Part shown: piece after piece, positions 1 to 8,403 of the stretch
Numbering within the stretch: the stretch's first letter is position 1
How the letters are laid out: the number at the start of each line of letters is the position of its first letter
NCBI RefSeq assembly: GCF_030812995.1
Contig: NZ_JAUSTT010000018.1
Location: forward strand, 45,327-109,326
Source: Bacillus chungangensis
GTDB taxonomy: Bacteria; Bacillota; Bacilli; Bacillales; Bacillaceae_C
DNA length: 64,000 bases
Direction of reading: 5' to 3'
Position numbers and translations under genes: made by a program
The notes under the pieces: generated by a model
Database searches by the model: none
What the model saw: the letters and a program-made list of their open reading frames with translations, nothing else
What the model was told of the DNA's origin: nothing

Positions 1-301
1 CAACGTTTTCATATACTGTTAATGTTGGCAGCAGCTTAAAGTCTTGAAAGACAACACCGATTTGTCTTCTAATATATGGAACTCGCTTATTCTTTAAGTT
101 GGCCAGGTTGATGCCATCCACTATGATGGTTCCTTTCGTTGGCTTTTCTTCTCGGTACATCATTTTGATAAAGGTAGATTTCCCTGCACCACTAGGCCCA
201 ACTACATAAACAAATTCTCCTTGCCTAATTTTTATATTCATCCCATTTGCAGCCATGATACCGTTCGGGTACTTTTTGTACACGTCTTGCATTTCTATCA
301 T
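1..301 (-). CDS. ftsE: Cell division ATP-binding protein FtsE (partial, C-terminus outside window)
   Basis: This is the N-terminal 100 residues of FtsE, the ABC-type ATPase that partners with FtsX. In Bacillus the FtsEX complex sits at the membrane and controls the CwlO-type peptidoglycan hydrolase. The translation begins MIEMQDVYKKYPNG, and the Walker A motif GPSGAGKST is visible, followed by the VFQDFKLL Q-loop. The start at 301 is preceded by AAGGTGATT, a good ribosome binding site. The gene runs off the left edge, so the signature and Walker B motifs cannot be seen. Its position beside cccB and prfB matches the Bacillus gene order. Confidence 0.95.
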   Translation of the reverse strand, partial: MIEMQDVYKKYPNGIMAANGMNIKIRQGEFVYVVGPSGAGKSTFIKMMYREEKPTKGTIIVDGINLANLKNKRVPYIRRQIGVVFQDFKLLPTLTVYENV

Positions 302-585
302 TTAATCACCTTACTTTTCCGAAACTATCGTTCTATGATGCATGAAAGAGAGATTTTTCACGAATCATGTTGCAAATATAACTATATAATACTGGCTGGC
401 ATTTCGCTAATATGTTGCAAGAAATGCAATATGTAGTTTTATATCGAGTTAAATCGAAAAATGAATCACAACTATTATAACATCAACAATTGTCTTTTTA
501 ACGTGAATTTATATTACATTTTTATTTCAAAACGATAAAACATGCTAAAAACTGCTATTGTTCGATGAATGAAGCATTTTTTTCA

Positions 586-626
586 TAAAAAAATGCCTTG
601 ATGTTTATTTTTACATCAAAGCATTT
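586..626 (-). terminator. Rho-independent terminator after cccB
   Basis: Arms at 591-604 and 613-626 pair with one mismatch (AAATGC...TTGATGT). On the minus strand they are followed by a T-run, just downstream of the cccB stop. Confidence 0.8.
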
Positions 627-663
627 CAACCGTGTTTTTATTAAAAATAATGGTTAAAAAGAT

Positions 664-1005
664 TTATTTCTTATTAGCTAACCACTCGGCTACTTTCTCT
701 GCTTCTTCACCTTTCACTGTCCCTTTAGGCATTCTGCCTTTCCCATTATTGATAATATCAAGAATGCCATCTTTGTCATAGGTTGCACCTACCGTCTTTA
801 ATGATGGAGCACTTTTCCCTTCTAAGTTGTCGCCATGACACATAGAACATTTTTGATCGTAAATTTTTTGTTCGTCTCCAGCTCCCGCTACCGTTTCACC
901 ATTTGTTACAGTATCCTCTTTTCCCTTGTCGGAATCGCTTCCACAAGCTGCAAGACTAAATGCCAACGTCGTCCCCATTAAAATAGTGAAAAGTTTCTTC
1001 TTCAT
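664..1005 (-). CDS. cccB: Lipoprotein cytochrome c-551
   Basis: A 113-residue membrane-anchored c-type cytochrome, expected to carry electrons on the outer face of the membrane. It has a short signal ending in the lipobox LAAC, a low-complexity linker, one haem-binding CxxCH motif (CSMCH) and a distal methionine in GRMPKG as likely sixth haem ligand. The start at 1005 (MKKKLFTILMG) is preferred over an upstream one because GGGGGAC lies at the right distance before it. It lies between ftsE and prfB, as cccB does in B. subtilis. The yvjA gene found between cccB and prfB in B. subtilis is absent here. Confidence 0.93.
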   Translation of the reverse strand: MKKKLFTILMGTTLAFSLAACGSDSDKGKEDTVTNGETVAGAGDEQKIYDQKCSMCHGDNLEGKSAPSLKTVGATYDKDGILDIINNGKGRMPKGTVKGEEAEKVAEWLANKK

Positions 1006-1404
1006 GTTTTTTGTCCCCCTCTTAAACAAAATGCTGTCAAAATTAGTATACCAACATTATGCTATTTTGAAACCATTATCCATTGCTGCAAAAATGTCTA
1101 AAACATGCGCAAAGCCTGATGGTTCAAAGGTTAAGGGGATTTGTTTCAACTTTGTGAACCGAATTCAGACAGTATCTATTCTTTTTAAACATGTTAAAAA
1201 GCTGATGTTTCACGATAAAAATTAAATAACGAGAGATCACGATATAAATAGATTATCAGCTAAATCAACCAGTTTAGCCGGAACGGACTAGTTACAAGCC
1301 TATTTCAAAGATCTTTAAGCCGAAATGTATTAGTTATAGGCCGATTTTGCCAATATATCGTCCAAGACAAACACGCTTTAATCATCCGATTAGTGGCTGC
1401 CATC
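1006..1404. other. Intergenic stretch upstream of cccB
   Basis: About 400 bases with no supported gene. On the minus strand a TATACT hexamer at 1045-1050 could be the -10 of a cccB promoter, but the -35 is poor. Confidence 0.4.
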
Positions 1405-1447
1405 CCAAAAAAGGTGAAGAAAAATAATCTCATTTCTCCACCTTTTC
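1405..1447 (-). terminator. Terminator after prfB
   Basis: On the minus strand, AAAAGGTGGAGAAA pairs with TTTCTTCACCTTTT and is followed by T residues, immediately downstream of the prfB stop. Confidence 0.8.
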
Positions 1448-1461
1448 GTTAGGGCTCAGTT

Positions 1462-2566
1462 TTACACCTGCGACCGTAAATATCCATCAATAAATATGTC
1501 TATTTCGCCGTCAGTTACTGCTTGGACGTTCCCGACTTCCGTATTGGTTCTATGGTCTTTGACCATTGAATAAGGATGGAACACATAAGAGCGAATTTGG
1601 CTGCCCCAGCCAATTTCTTTTTGCTCTCCACGAATTTCGGCCAATGCTTTTTCTTTTTCTTCAATTTCACGTTGATAAAGCTTGGCTTTGAGCATATTCA
1701 TCGCGCGCTCCCGGTTTTTAATTTGAGAACGTTCTGACTGGCAAGTAACGACAACACCAGTCGGCAAATGTGTGATACGAACTGCGGAATCTGTCGTATT
1801 GACGTGCTGTCCGCCTGCTCCACTGGAACGGTACGTATCAATTTTTAAATCTTCGGAACGAATCTCCACTTCAACACCATCGCTAAACTCCGGCATGACA
1901 TCACAAGAGACAAACGATGTATGGCGTCTTCCAGATGAATCAAAAGGAGAAATGCGGACGAGGCGATGGATGCCTTTTTCTGCTTTTAAGTAGCCATATG
2001 CATTATGGCCTTTAATTAATAAAGTAACACTTTTAATCCCTGCTTCATCTCCAGGCAAATAGTTCAATGTCTCCACTTTGAAGCCTTTTTTCTCCGCCCA
2101 GCGTGTGTACATCCGTAAAAGGATAGAACCCCAATCTTGAGATTCGGTGCCGCCAGCACCAGGATGAAGCTCAAGAATGGCATTATTTTTATCGTAAGGA
2201 CCACTTAATAAGAGCTGAAGCTCGTAATCATTCAATTGCTTCGTAAATGCTTTTAGCTCTGTTTCAAGTTCGGCTTCCATCGCTTCATCTTTTTCTTCCT
2301 CTTCTTTAATGAGCTCATATGTCAGTTCTAGATTTTCCTGTGTTTCTAACAGTTCTTTATATTCATGCACCAAATCCTTTAGTGCGTTTAATTCATTAAT
2401 AACAGTTTGCGCTTCATCCTGATGATCCCAAAATCCTGGATCAAGCATTCTTTCATCCAACTCAGCAATTCTTACCTCTTTATTTTCGAGGTCAAAGAGA
2501 CCCCCTAAAATCCGCTAATCGCTTGGCGGTTTTTTCTAACTCTGATCGAATTTCAAATAATTCCAT
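1462..2566 (-). CDS. prfB: Peptide chain release factor 2, with programmed +1 frameshift
   Basis: RF2 recognises UAA and UGA and triggers peptide release on the ribosome. Translation starts at 2566 ([17 protein letters not shown]) behind GAGGTGAAG. After 24 codons it meets an in-frame UGA at 2492-2494. The ribosome must slip +1 at CTT-TGA-C (the T at 2494 is skipped) to continue with DLENKEV. An internal Shine-Dalgarno-like AGGGGG lies just before the slip site, so the layout is the classic autoregulatory one. The full product is 367 residues (24 + 343), normal for RF2. The SPF anticodon-like tripeptide and the catalytic GGQ (GAGGQHVN) are both present. It is transcribed after secA, the usual Bacillus arrangement. 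Confidence 0.97.
2483..2505 (-). promoter_or_regulatory. prfB programmed frameshift site
   Basis: Minus strand: AGGGGG, three bases, then CTT TGA C. This matches the conserved RF2 recoding element, except that TCT replaces the usual TAT between AGGGGG and the slippery CTT. Confidence 0.95.
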
Positions 2567-2634
2567 CTTCTTCACCTCTGTAAAATGAAATATATTATGA
2601 TTATCACTGTGAAACATTTTACACAAACATCGCC

Positions 2635-2666
2635 CTTCACTTAGGGGTATGCTTCCCTAAGTGAAG
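2635..2666 (-). terminator. Hairpin between secA and prfB
   Basis: CTTCACTTAGGG at 2635-2646 pairs perfectly over 12 bp with 2655-2666. The T-run (TTTT) is on the plus side, so it may be an attenuating or processing hairpin for the secA-prfB transcript rather than a strong terminator. Confidence 0.6.
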
Positions 2667-2685
2667 TTTTACATCATATACGATC

Positions 2686-5199
2686 TTATGCGTTTTTGCC
2701 ACAGCAATGCTTGTACTTTTTGCCGCTTCCACATGGACAAGGTTCATTGCGTCCAATGGTCGGACCTTTTTTAACAGGCTTTCTCTTTACCTTTTCGCCA
2801 TCTTCTTTCGGATTGACTGCTTCACCTTTCGCTACTTGCTGGCGTTCAAGGTTATTGCGAATTTCTGCTTTCATTATATATTTAGAAGCATCTTCTTCAA
2901 TTGCCTCAATCATTCGTTCAAACATCATAAAGCCTTCATTTTGATACTCGCGCAGCGGATCAATTTGACCGTAAGCACGCAGATGAATCCCTTGGCGAAG
3001 CTGATCCATCGCATCAATATGGTCAATCCATTTTGAATCGACAGCTCGGAGCAGAACAACCTTTTCAAATTCTCGCATTTGATCTTCTGCCATTTGCTCT
3101 TCTTTTTCATTATAGCGCATTTTCACTTTTTCCATCATCAGCTCTGCCATTTCTTCCGGTTCTTTGCCGCGAAGATCGGTTATGGCAACGTCCCCTTCAG
3201 GAAGCAGATTCGCATGGACATAATCGATGATTCCTTGAAGGTTCCATTCTTCTTCTTCCTCTGCTTTTGGCGTATGGACACTGACTACTCGATCGACTGT
3301 TGATTGAATCATCTTCTCTACAATCTCTCGCAAATGTTCGGATTCTAATACTTCGTTGCGCTGATTATAAATAATCTCCCGCTGCTGGCGCAGCACGTCA
3401 TCATATTGCAGCAGCTGCTTCCTTGCATCAAAGTTGTTCCCTTCCACACGTTTTTGCGCAGATTCAACCGCTTTGGTTACCATTTTGCTTTGAATTGGCT
3501 GAGAATCATCCATTCCTAAACGCATCATCATACTTTTCATATTATCAGAGCCAAATCGACGCATTAGTTCATCTTCCATCGAGAGATAGAACTGAGTTAC
3601 GCCTGGATCGCCTTGACGTCCAGAACGACCGCGAAGCTGATTGTCAATCCGTCGAGATTCATGACGCTCTGTACCTACAACTGCAAGGCCGCCAAGCTCT
3701 TTTACACCTTCACCAAGCTTAATATCCGTACCACGTCCTGCCATATTCGTAGCAATCGTAACCGCTCCCTGATGGCCAGCTTCAGCAATAATTTCTGCTT
3801 CTCTACCATGATTTTTGGCATTTAATACATTATGCCGAACCCCTTTTTTAACTAAAAGCTTTGAGATTAATTCTGAGGTTTCAATGGCAACCGTCCCAAC
3901 TAAGACGGGCTGCCCGGCTTTATGCCGTTCTGCAATGTCCTCTACAACTGCTCGGAATTTTCCTTCCATGCTTGCATAAATCAAATCAGGACGGTCATCC
4001 CGTACAATTGGCTTATTTGTCGGTATTGGAATAACCCTCATATTATAAATGTTCCGAAATTCTTCTTCTTCGGTTTTCGCTGTTCCCGTCATTCCTGCAA
4101 GCTTTTTATACATTCTGAAGTAGTTTTGGAAGGTAATCGTCGCCATCGTCATGCTTTCATTTTGAATCTCGACTCCTTCTTTCGCCTCAATCGCTTGGTG
4201 TAGACCATCACTAAAACGGCGTCCTTTCATTAAACGTCCTGTAAATTGGTCAACAATGACAATCTCGCCTTCTTGCACGACATAATCAACATCAAGATGC
4301 ATACTGACATGTGCTTTCAACGCTTGATTGATATGATGATTTAATGTGACATGCGTAATATCAAAGAGGTTGTCAATTCCAAAAGCCCGTTCTGCTTTAT
4401 TCATTCCTTCTTCTGTTAATAGTACGCCTTTTGTTTTCTCATCATAAGTATAGTCTTCCTCTTTTTTCAACGTCCGAACAAACGCATTCGCTTGTATATA
4501 TAGCTGTGTAGACTTTTGTGCTTGTCCAGAAATAATGAGCGGCGTCCGCGCTTCATCAATAAGAATAGAGTCAACTTCATCAATGACCGCATAATGAAGA
4601 GGGCGCTGTACCATTTGTTCTTTATACACGACCATATTGTCCCGAAGATAGTCAAAGCCAAATTCATTGTTTGTTCCATACGTAATGTCTGCTTCATACG
4701 CTTCTTTCTTTTCTTCCTTGGAAAGACTATTCAAATTAAGACCAACTGTTAGACCGAGAAATTCATATAATTGCCCCATCTCTTCAGCATCACGGCTTGC
4801 TAAATATTCGTTCACTGTAATGACGTGAACACCTTTGCCAGAGAGGGCATTCAAATAAACGGGCATTGTTGCTGTCAGTGTTTTCCCTTCCCCCGTTTTC
4901 ATCTCTGCTATATTTCCATCATGGAGCGCTGCGCCCCCCATTAGCTGCACCTTAAATGGATACATATTTAAAACACGCTTTGCGCCTTCTCGAACGACAG
5001 CAAAAGCTTCTACAAGCATATCATCAAGTGATTCACCATTTTTGTAGCGTTCTTTGAACTCAGTTGTTTTTTGACGGAGCTCCTCATCTGTCAACTGTTC
5101 CATCGTGCCGCTTAGTGCATCAATTTTATCTGCTATTTTCTCCAGGCTTTTTAATTCCCGCCTGTTCGCATCAAACACTTTCGATAAAAAACCAGCCAT
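2686..5199 (-). CDS. secA: Preprotein translocase ATPase SecA (housekeeping)
   Basis: SecA drives post-translational export through SecYEG using ATP. The 837-residue length matches the Bacillus enzyme. Walker A (TGEGKT) lies near residue 105, the Walker B region [15 protein letters not shown] near 210, and helicase motif VI is seen as [13 protein letters not shown]. The C-terminus carries the zinc and SecB-type tail [14 protein letters not shown]. This tail is absent from the second SecA in this window (54844-57225), so this copy is the housekeeping one. The start follows GGAGCG. Confidence 0.98.
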   Translation of the reverse strand: MAGFLSKVFDANRRELKSLEKIADKIDALSGTMEQLTDEELRQKTTEFKERYKNGESLDDMLVEAFAVVREGAKRVLNMYPFKVQLMGGAALHDGNIAEMKTGEGKTLTATMPVYLNALSGKGVHVITVNEYLASRDAEEMGQLYEFLGLTVGLNLNSLSKEEKKEAYEADITYGTNNEFGFDYLRDNMVVYKEQMVQRPLHYAVIDEVDSILIDEARTPLIISGQAQKSTQLYIQANAFVRTLKKEEDYTYDEKTKGVLLTEEGMNKAERAFGIDNLFDITHVTLNHHINQALKAHVSMHLDVDYVVQEGEIVIVDQFTGRLMKGRRFSDGLHQAIEAKEGVEIQNESMTMATITFQNYFRMYKKLAGMTGTAKTEEEEFRNIYNMRVIPIPTNKPIVRDDRPDLIYASMEGKFRAVVEDIAERHKAGQPVLVGTVAIETSELISKLLVKKGVRHNVLNAKNHGREAEIIAEAGHQGAVTIATNMAGRGTDIKLGEGVKELGGLAVVGTERHESRRIDNQLRGRSGRQGDPGVTQFYLSMEDELMRRFGSDNMKSMMMRLGMDDSQPIQSKMVTKAVESAQKRVEGNNFDARKQLLQYDDVLRQQREIIYNQRNEVLESEHLREIVEKMIQSTVDRVVSVHTPKAEEEEEWNLQGIIDYVHANLLPEGDVAITDLRGKEPEEMAELMMEKVKMRYNEKEEQMAEDQMREFEKVVLLRAVDSKWIDHIDAMDQLRQGIHLRAYGQIDPLREYQNEGFMMFERMIEAIEEDASKYIMKAEIRNNLERQQVAKGEAVNPKEDGEKVKRKPVKKGPTIGRNEPCPCGSGKKYKHCCGKNA

Positions 5200-5904
5200 C
5201 TATATAACGCTCCTTTATTATAAAGTGATACAAAATCACTGTTTTCACTATTCTTATCATTTATCCCAAGTTTTGTTTTTAAGGCAATGCTGCTTTTTGT
5301 GAAACACGAATGAAGATTCTGCCTAATAGAAAGACACTTATAGAAATAAATGAAGTTTAAAAGTATTTTTTTGAGATAAACCTGTTCTATTAATAGGATT
5401 CAAACTGAAGGAAAGCAGCAGAGAAGTTCGAGGAAAAAGTTATAGATAAAAATAATCAATTTTCCTGAGAAATTTCTAAGGATCGACTAGAAAACGTTTC
5501 GAATCAGTGAAACCAATAACTAGAAAAGCCGCTAGCTATTTTCCCAAACTTTTTTTCACAACTTCCATCGCTATTTCTTCTTTTTAATATTAACACTATC
5601 ACCTTTAGGTGACAACTTGCAGCATGAGGAAAGCCCTTACAGACATAAGAGTTTTCATTTATGCATGTTCAACATCACAATCGTGAAAAGAGTAAAATAT
5701 AAGTTCATTTCTATGCCTCAAATATGTAAAGATGAGATTTGTGTATAGATCGCTACCTATTTCTATGTTATAAATAGCATCTTAAAAGCAGATTAGAAAT
5801 GATGATTCAGCGTATTTCCCCCTTGTATATATCCCATTAATTACCTCTCCAAAGACAACAAAAAATGATCGCCACATCAAACAGCTTCCACTAAACATTT
5901 CTAA
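5200..5904. other. Intergenic region upstream of secA
   Basis: About 700 AT-rich bases with stop codons in all frames and no supported gene. The right part must hold the secA promoter, but no confident -35/-10 pair could be picked. Confidence 0.5.
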
Positions 5905-5907
5905 AGA

Positions 5908-5946
5908 AAAAGACTGGCCCAACATTTCAAAACCTTTGGGCCAGTC
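5908..5946 (-). terminator. Terminator after hpf
   Basis: GACTGGCCCAA at 5912-5922 pairs perfectly with TTGGGCCAGTC at 5936-5946. A T-rich tract follows on the minus strand. Confidence 0.9.
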
Positions 5947-5955
5947 CTGTCTTTA

Positions 5956-6507
5956 TTAGTTTGTTTCAATTAAACCATATTTTCCGTCTTTGCGGCGATA
6001 CACAATATTGGTGCTATTTGTGTCTGCATCTGTATAAACAAAGAAGCTATGGCCAAGAAGATTCATTTGAAGCACAGCCTCTTCGCTATCCATTGGCTTT
6101 AAATCAAAACGCTTCGTTCTTACAACCTCTAAATCGTTTTCCTCTTCATCTTGCGCTGCGCCGTTCCCAGCCACATTTGCAAAAAATTCTTTCGTATTTC
6201 CGCGTTCGCGAAATTTACGATTTACTTTTGTTTTATGTTTGCGGATTTGCCGCTCTAATTTATCTACAATTAAGTCAACTGCTGCATACATATCAAGATT
6301 TGTTTCCTCTGCCCTCAATACTAGGCTAGGAAGTGGGATCGTAATCTCCACTTTGGCTGTTTTATCTTGATAGACTTTTAGATTTACATGGACATTGGCG
6401 TTAGGAGTTTCATTAAAGTAACGATCAAGCTTGCTTACTTTTTTCTCTACATAATCACGAATTGCAGGCGTTACCTCAATATTTTCGCCACGAATGTTGT
6501 AATTCAT
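5956..6507 (-). CDS. hpf: Ribosome hibernation promoting factor, long form
   Basis: Long HPF dimerises 70S ribosomes into inactive 100S particles in stationary phase or stress. The 183-residue product has the N-terminal S30AE domain (MNYNIRGENIEVTPAIRDYV) and the C-terminal dimerisation domain (KRFDLKPMDSEEAVLQMNLL). Two adjacent ATGs at 6510 and 6507 follow GGGAGG; the second is chosen by family comparison. Family knowledge says this gene is under stress or sporulation sigma control in B. subtilis (yvyD), but I could not see a clear sigma-B or sigma-H box here. Confidence 0.96.
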   Translation of the reverse strand: MNYNIRGENIEVTPAIRDYVEKKVSKLDRYFNETPNANVHVNLKVYQDKTAKVEITIPLPSLVLRAEETNLDMYAAVDLIVDKLERQIRKHKTKVNRKFRERGNTKEFFANVAGNGAAQDEEENDLEVVRTKRFDLKPMDSEEAVLQMNLLGHSFFVYTDADTNSTNIVYRRKDGKYGLIETN

Positions 6508-6974
6508 CATGTGGATTCCTCCCTTTGTAAATGCTTCACTTATATACTTCTCCACATTACATCTAAATCCCTGCATAGACCGATTGAGGAATATGTCATA
6601 CTGTTGACAAATAAGCTTGTATGTGTAGCAATTTGTTAAAGCAAACTGGTCAATAACAGGGAGCAGATGGTAGTGGGACTACTTCTATTTTAAACTTTTA
6701 TTCCATCATATGCAAAAGGAGACATTCAAAATGACCAAATACTTTCTTTCACAACTCCTAACATTCCACAAATATACCCGTTCACATACACAAAATGTCA
6801 GCTAGAAATAGATCGTGACAAAACTTTTCGAATTTAACCTTCATGATTAATGAAGGAATGAGGAATTCAATTTTGATTGAATGACAGGCTGTCTTATTGC
6901 GACAGCCAATTAAAAGTATTCATGACGCTGTAAGCAGTTGGTCAATGTGCAACTTGCTAAGGTCACATAGCAAT
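6508..6974. other. Intergenic region upstream of hpf
   Basis: About 470 bases without a supported gene, ending at the first large repeat copy. It must contain the hpf promoter, but no box was assigned with confidence. Confidence 0.4.
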
Positions 6975-7258
6975 ATAAAGTGAAACTTCCATGAGTCGGG
7001 GTTTTTTCTCATCCCCTACTGGACAAGAAGTAGAACAAAGGCTTAAGATCGCAACGTCCTCGAAAAGGAAACCGCTTTTCTTCGTGCGATGTATCGCTGC
7101 CGAAGCTTTCCTTGTCCTGTTGCAACGCCTTTGTGACCTACGTCCTGTAGGCCCGAACCAATCGGACATTTGACTTTCAGTTATCTCCCACCTAGACTTC
7201 TTCGATTCCTCTTACTATCCAAGGTGGGGGGCTTACTGCCAGTTAAATGTGGGATAAA
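6975..7258 (+). repeat. Dispersed bcr1-like repeat, copy 1 (extended form)
   Basis: About 284 bp bounded by ATAAA at 6975-6979 and 7254-7258. It starts GTGAAACTTCCAT and ends ATGTGGGATAAA, like the other copies. It carries the long inner insert (with AACAAAGGC and GCCTTTGTGACC arms that pair). The first hairpin is damaged. It lies just downstream of fliT, so its hairpins may end the flagellar transcript. Confidence 0.85.
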
Positions 7259-7275
7259 TGTTTAATGACAACTTA

Positions 7276-7623
7276 CTAATTACGTTTATCATAGAAGACG
7301 CTGGCAGTTTGTAAGTTTTCATAAGGATTAGCATATTTTTTCACAGACACTTTTTCTTTCTCTAATCCATTCATATCGCGTTGAATAGATTGGTAAATCT
7401 GCTGCAGCAAAGAATCTATCAACTTATTTTTTTCAACCATTTCTCTTCCTAGTTTTTTCTCTTCCTCTGTATAAGGCGGCTGGATGCTCGGAAGCAATTG
7501 CTCTCGTTTTGCAAGCAATCGGTCGATTTGTTCAATTTGCTCATCGCGCTTTTCTTTCGTTGCCGCTTGCGTTAAGGCAAGGAGCTGTTCGGTAGTTTCA
7601 TAGCATTCCTTTACAGCAGTCAT
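7276..7623 (-). CDS. fliT: Flagellar protein FliT
   Basis: A 115-residue, mostly helical and charged small protein directly after fliS, with which it overlaps by 4 bases (ATGA-type junction). FliT family proteins act as export chaperones for the flagellar cap protein FliD. The assignment rests on position in the fliD-fliS-fliT block, size and helical character; sequence conservation in this family is weak. The end of the gene is followed by repeat copy 1. Confidence 0.8.
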   Translation of the reverse strand: MTAVKECYETTEQLLALTQAATKEKRDEQIEQIDRLLAKREQLLPSIQPPYTEEEKKLGREMVEKNKLIDSLLQQIYQSIQRDMNGLEKEKVSVKKYANPYENLQTASVFYDKRN

Positions 7624-8024
7624 GCTTGTCCACCTTCCGTACCAAATTGTTGAATTCTATTTTCTTGAATCACTTGCTTCCATGTGTCGCGAAATTCTCT
7701 TATTAATTCTGCGGCTTCATCAAGCATAGCTGGGTCATTTTTCACGTTTGCATCCATTAATCGGCGATGAACAAAGTCATAAATAGCCAACATATGAGTT
7801 GAGATGTCTGCATCTGGCTTTAATGTTACCATCAATTCTTTTACAATTGCTTGGGCTTTTTGAATATTTTCGTTCTTCTCTGTAATTTTCTGTTGTTCCA
7901 TCGCTGCTTTGGCGAGTGTAATAAATTTCAAACATCCATTATACAGCATCAAAGTTAGTTCACCAGGAGAAGCAGTGTTGATCGAATTGTTTTGATATGT
8001 TTGATATGGATTTTTAGCTGCCAT
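7620..8024 (-). CDS. fliS: Flagellin export chaperone FliS
   Basis: FliS binds newly made flagellin and delivers it to the flagellar export gate. It also takes part in the FliW-CsrA-Hag loop. The 134-residue product begins MAAKNPYQTYQNNSI and contains the family pattern ASPGELTLMLYNGCLKFI. The start follows GGGAGTGTCC. In B. subtilis fliD-fliS-fliT is one operon; here a 379-bp gap with a repeat copy separates fliD from fliS, and a possible promoter (8267-8275) lies in the gap. Confidence 0.95.
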   Translation of the reverse strand: MAAKNPYQTYQNNSINTASPGELTLMLYNGCLKFITLAKAAMEQQKITEKNENIQKAQAIVKELMVTLKPDADISTHMLAIYDFVHRRLMDANVKNDPAMLDEAAELIREFRDTWKQVIQENRIQQFGTEGGQA

Positions 8025-8055
8025 GAATCAGGACACTCCCTTTATCTTGCTAAAA

Positions 8056-8213
8056 ATAAAGTGAAACTTCCATCAGTGGGGGTTTTCTCTCATCCCCCAC
8101 TGATGGTTAGTTGAACCAATCGGACATTTACTGGCAGTTATCCCCCACCTAGACTTCTCGATTACTCTAACTCTTGAGGTGGGGGTCTTACTGCCAGTTA
8201 GATGTGGGATAAA
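8056..8213 (+). repeat. Dispersed bcr1-like repeat, copy 2 (short form)
   Basis: A 158-bp copy bounded by ATAAA at 8056-8060 and 8209-8213. A perfect 13-bp stem (CCATCAGTGGGGG with its complement) is followed by a long two-part stem (ACTGGCAGT...CCCCCACCT pairing with AGGTGGGGG...ACTGCCAGT). The bases after the right end begin GTGAAACTT again, suggesting a second start or an imperfect excision. Confidence 0.92.
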
Positions 8214-8266
8214 GTGAAACTTTTTTATAGTTAATTGTATACCAGTCTAAAGTCTCACTTATTTTC

Positions 8267-8275
8267 ATTATATCA
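8267..8275 (-). promoter_or_regulatory. Putative extended -10 promoter for fliS-fliT
   Basis: Minus strand TGATATAAT (TGn plus perfect TATAAT) between fliD and fliS. The -35 is weak. A transcript from here would read through repeat copy 2 into fliS. Confidence 0.45.
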
Positions 8276-8403
8276 CTTAAAAAATACCTAGTAATGTAAT
8301 AACACTTTTATTTTAAAAACTTAACTTTTTTGAAGTTATATCCAAAGAGACCAGCACTACATGAAATTTTGTGAAATGAATATTTGTATTTTACATCGGA
8401 TTT

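Noticed and set aside
926..1225. A 99-codon plus-strand frame opposite cccB
   Set aside because: It runs antisense through the cccB signal region and the promoter area and has no family features.
2707..3722. Several plus-strand frames inside secA
   Set aside because: They are antisense to a well-conserved gene and have biased composition caused by the secA codons; no ribosome binding sites.
6975..7258. Repeat copies as CRISPR units
   Set aside because: They are hundreds to thousands of bases apart with no spacer array and are long and structured, unlike CRISPR repeats.
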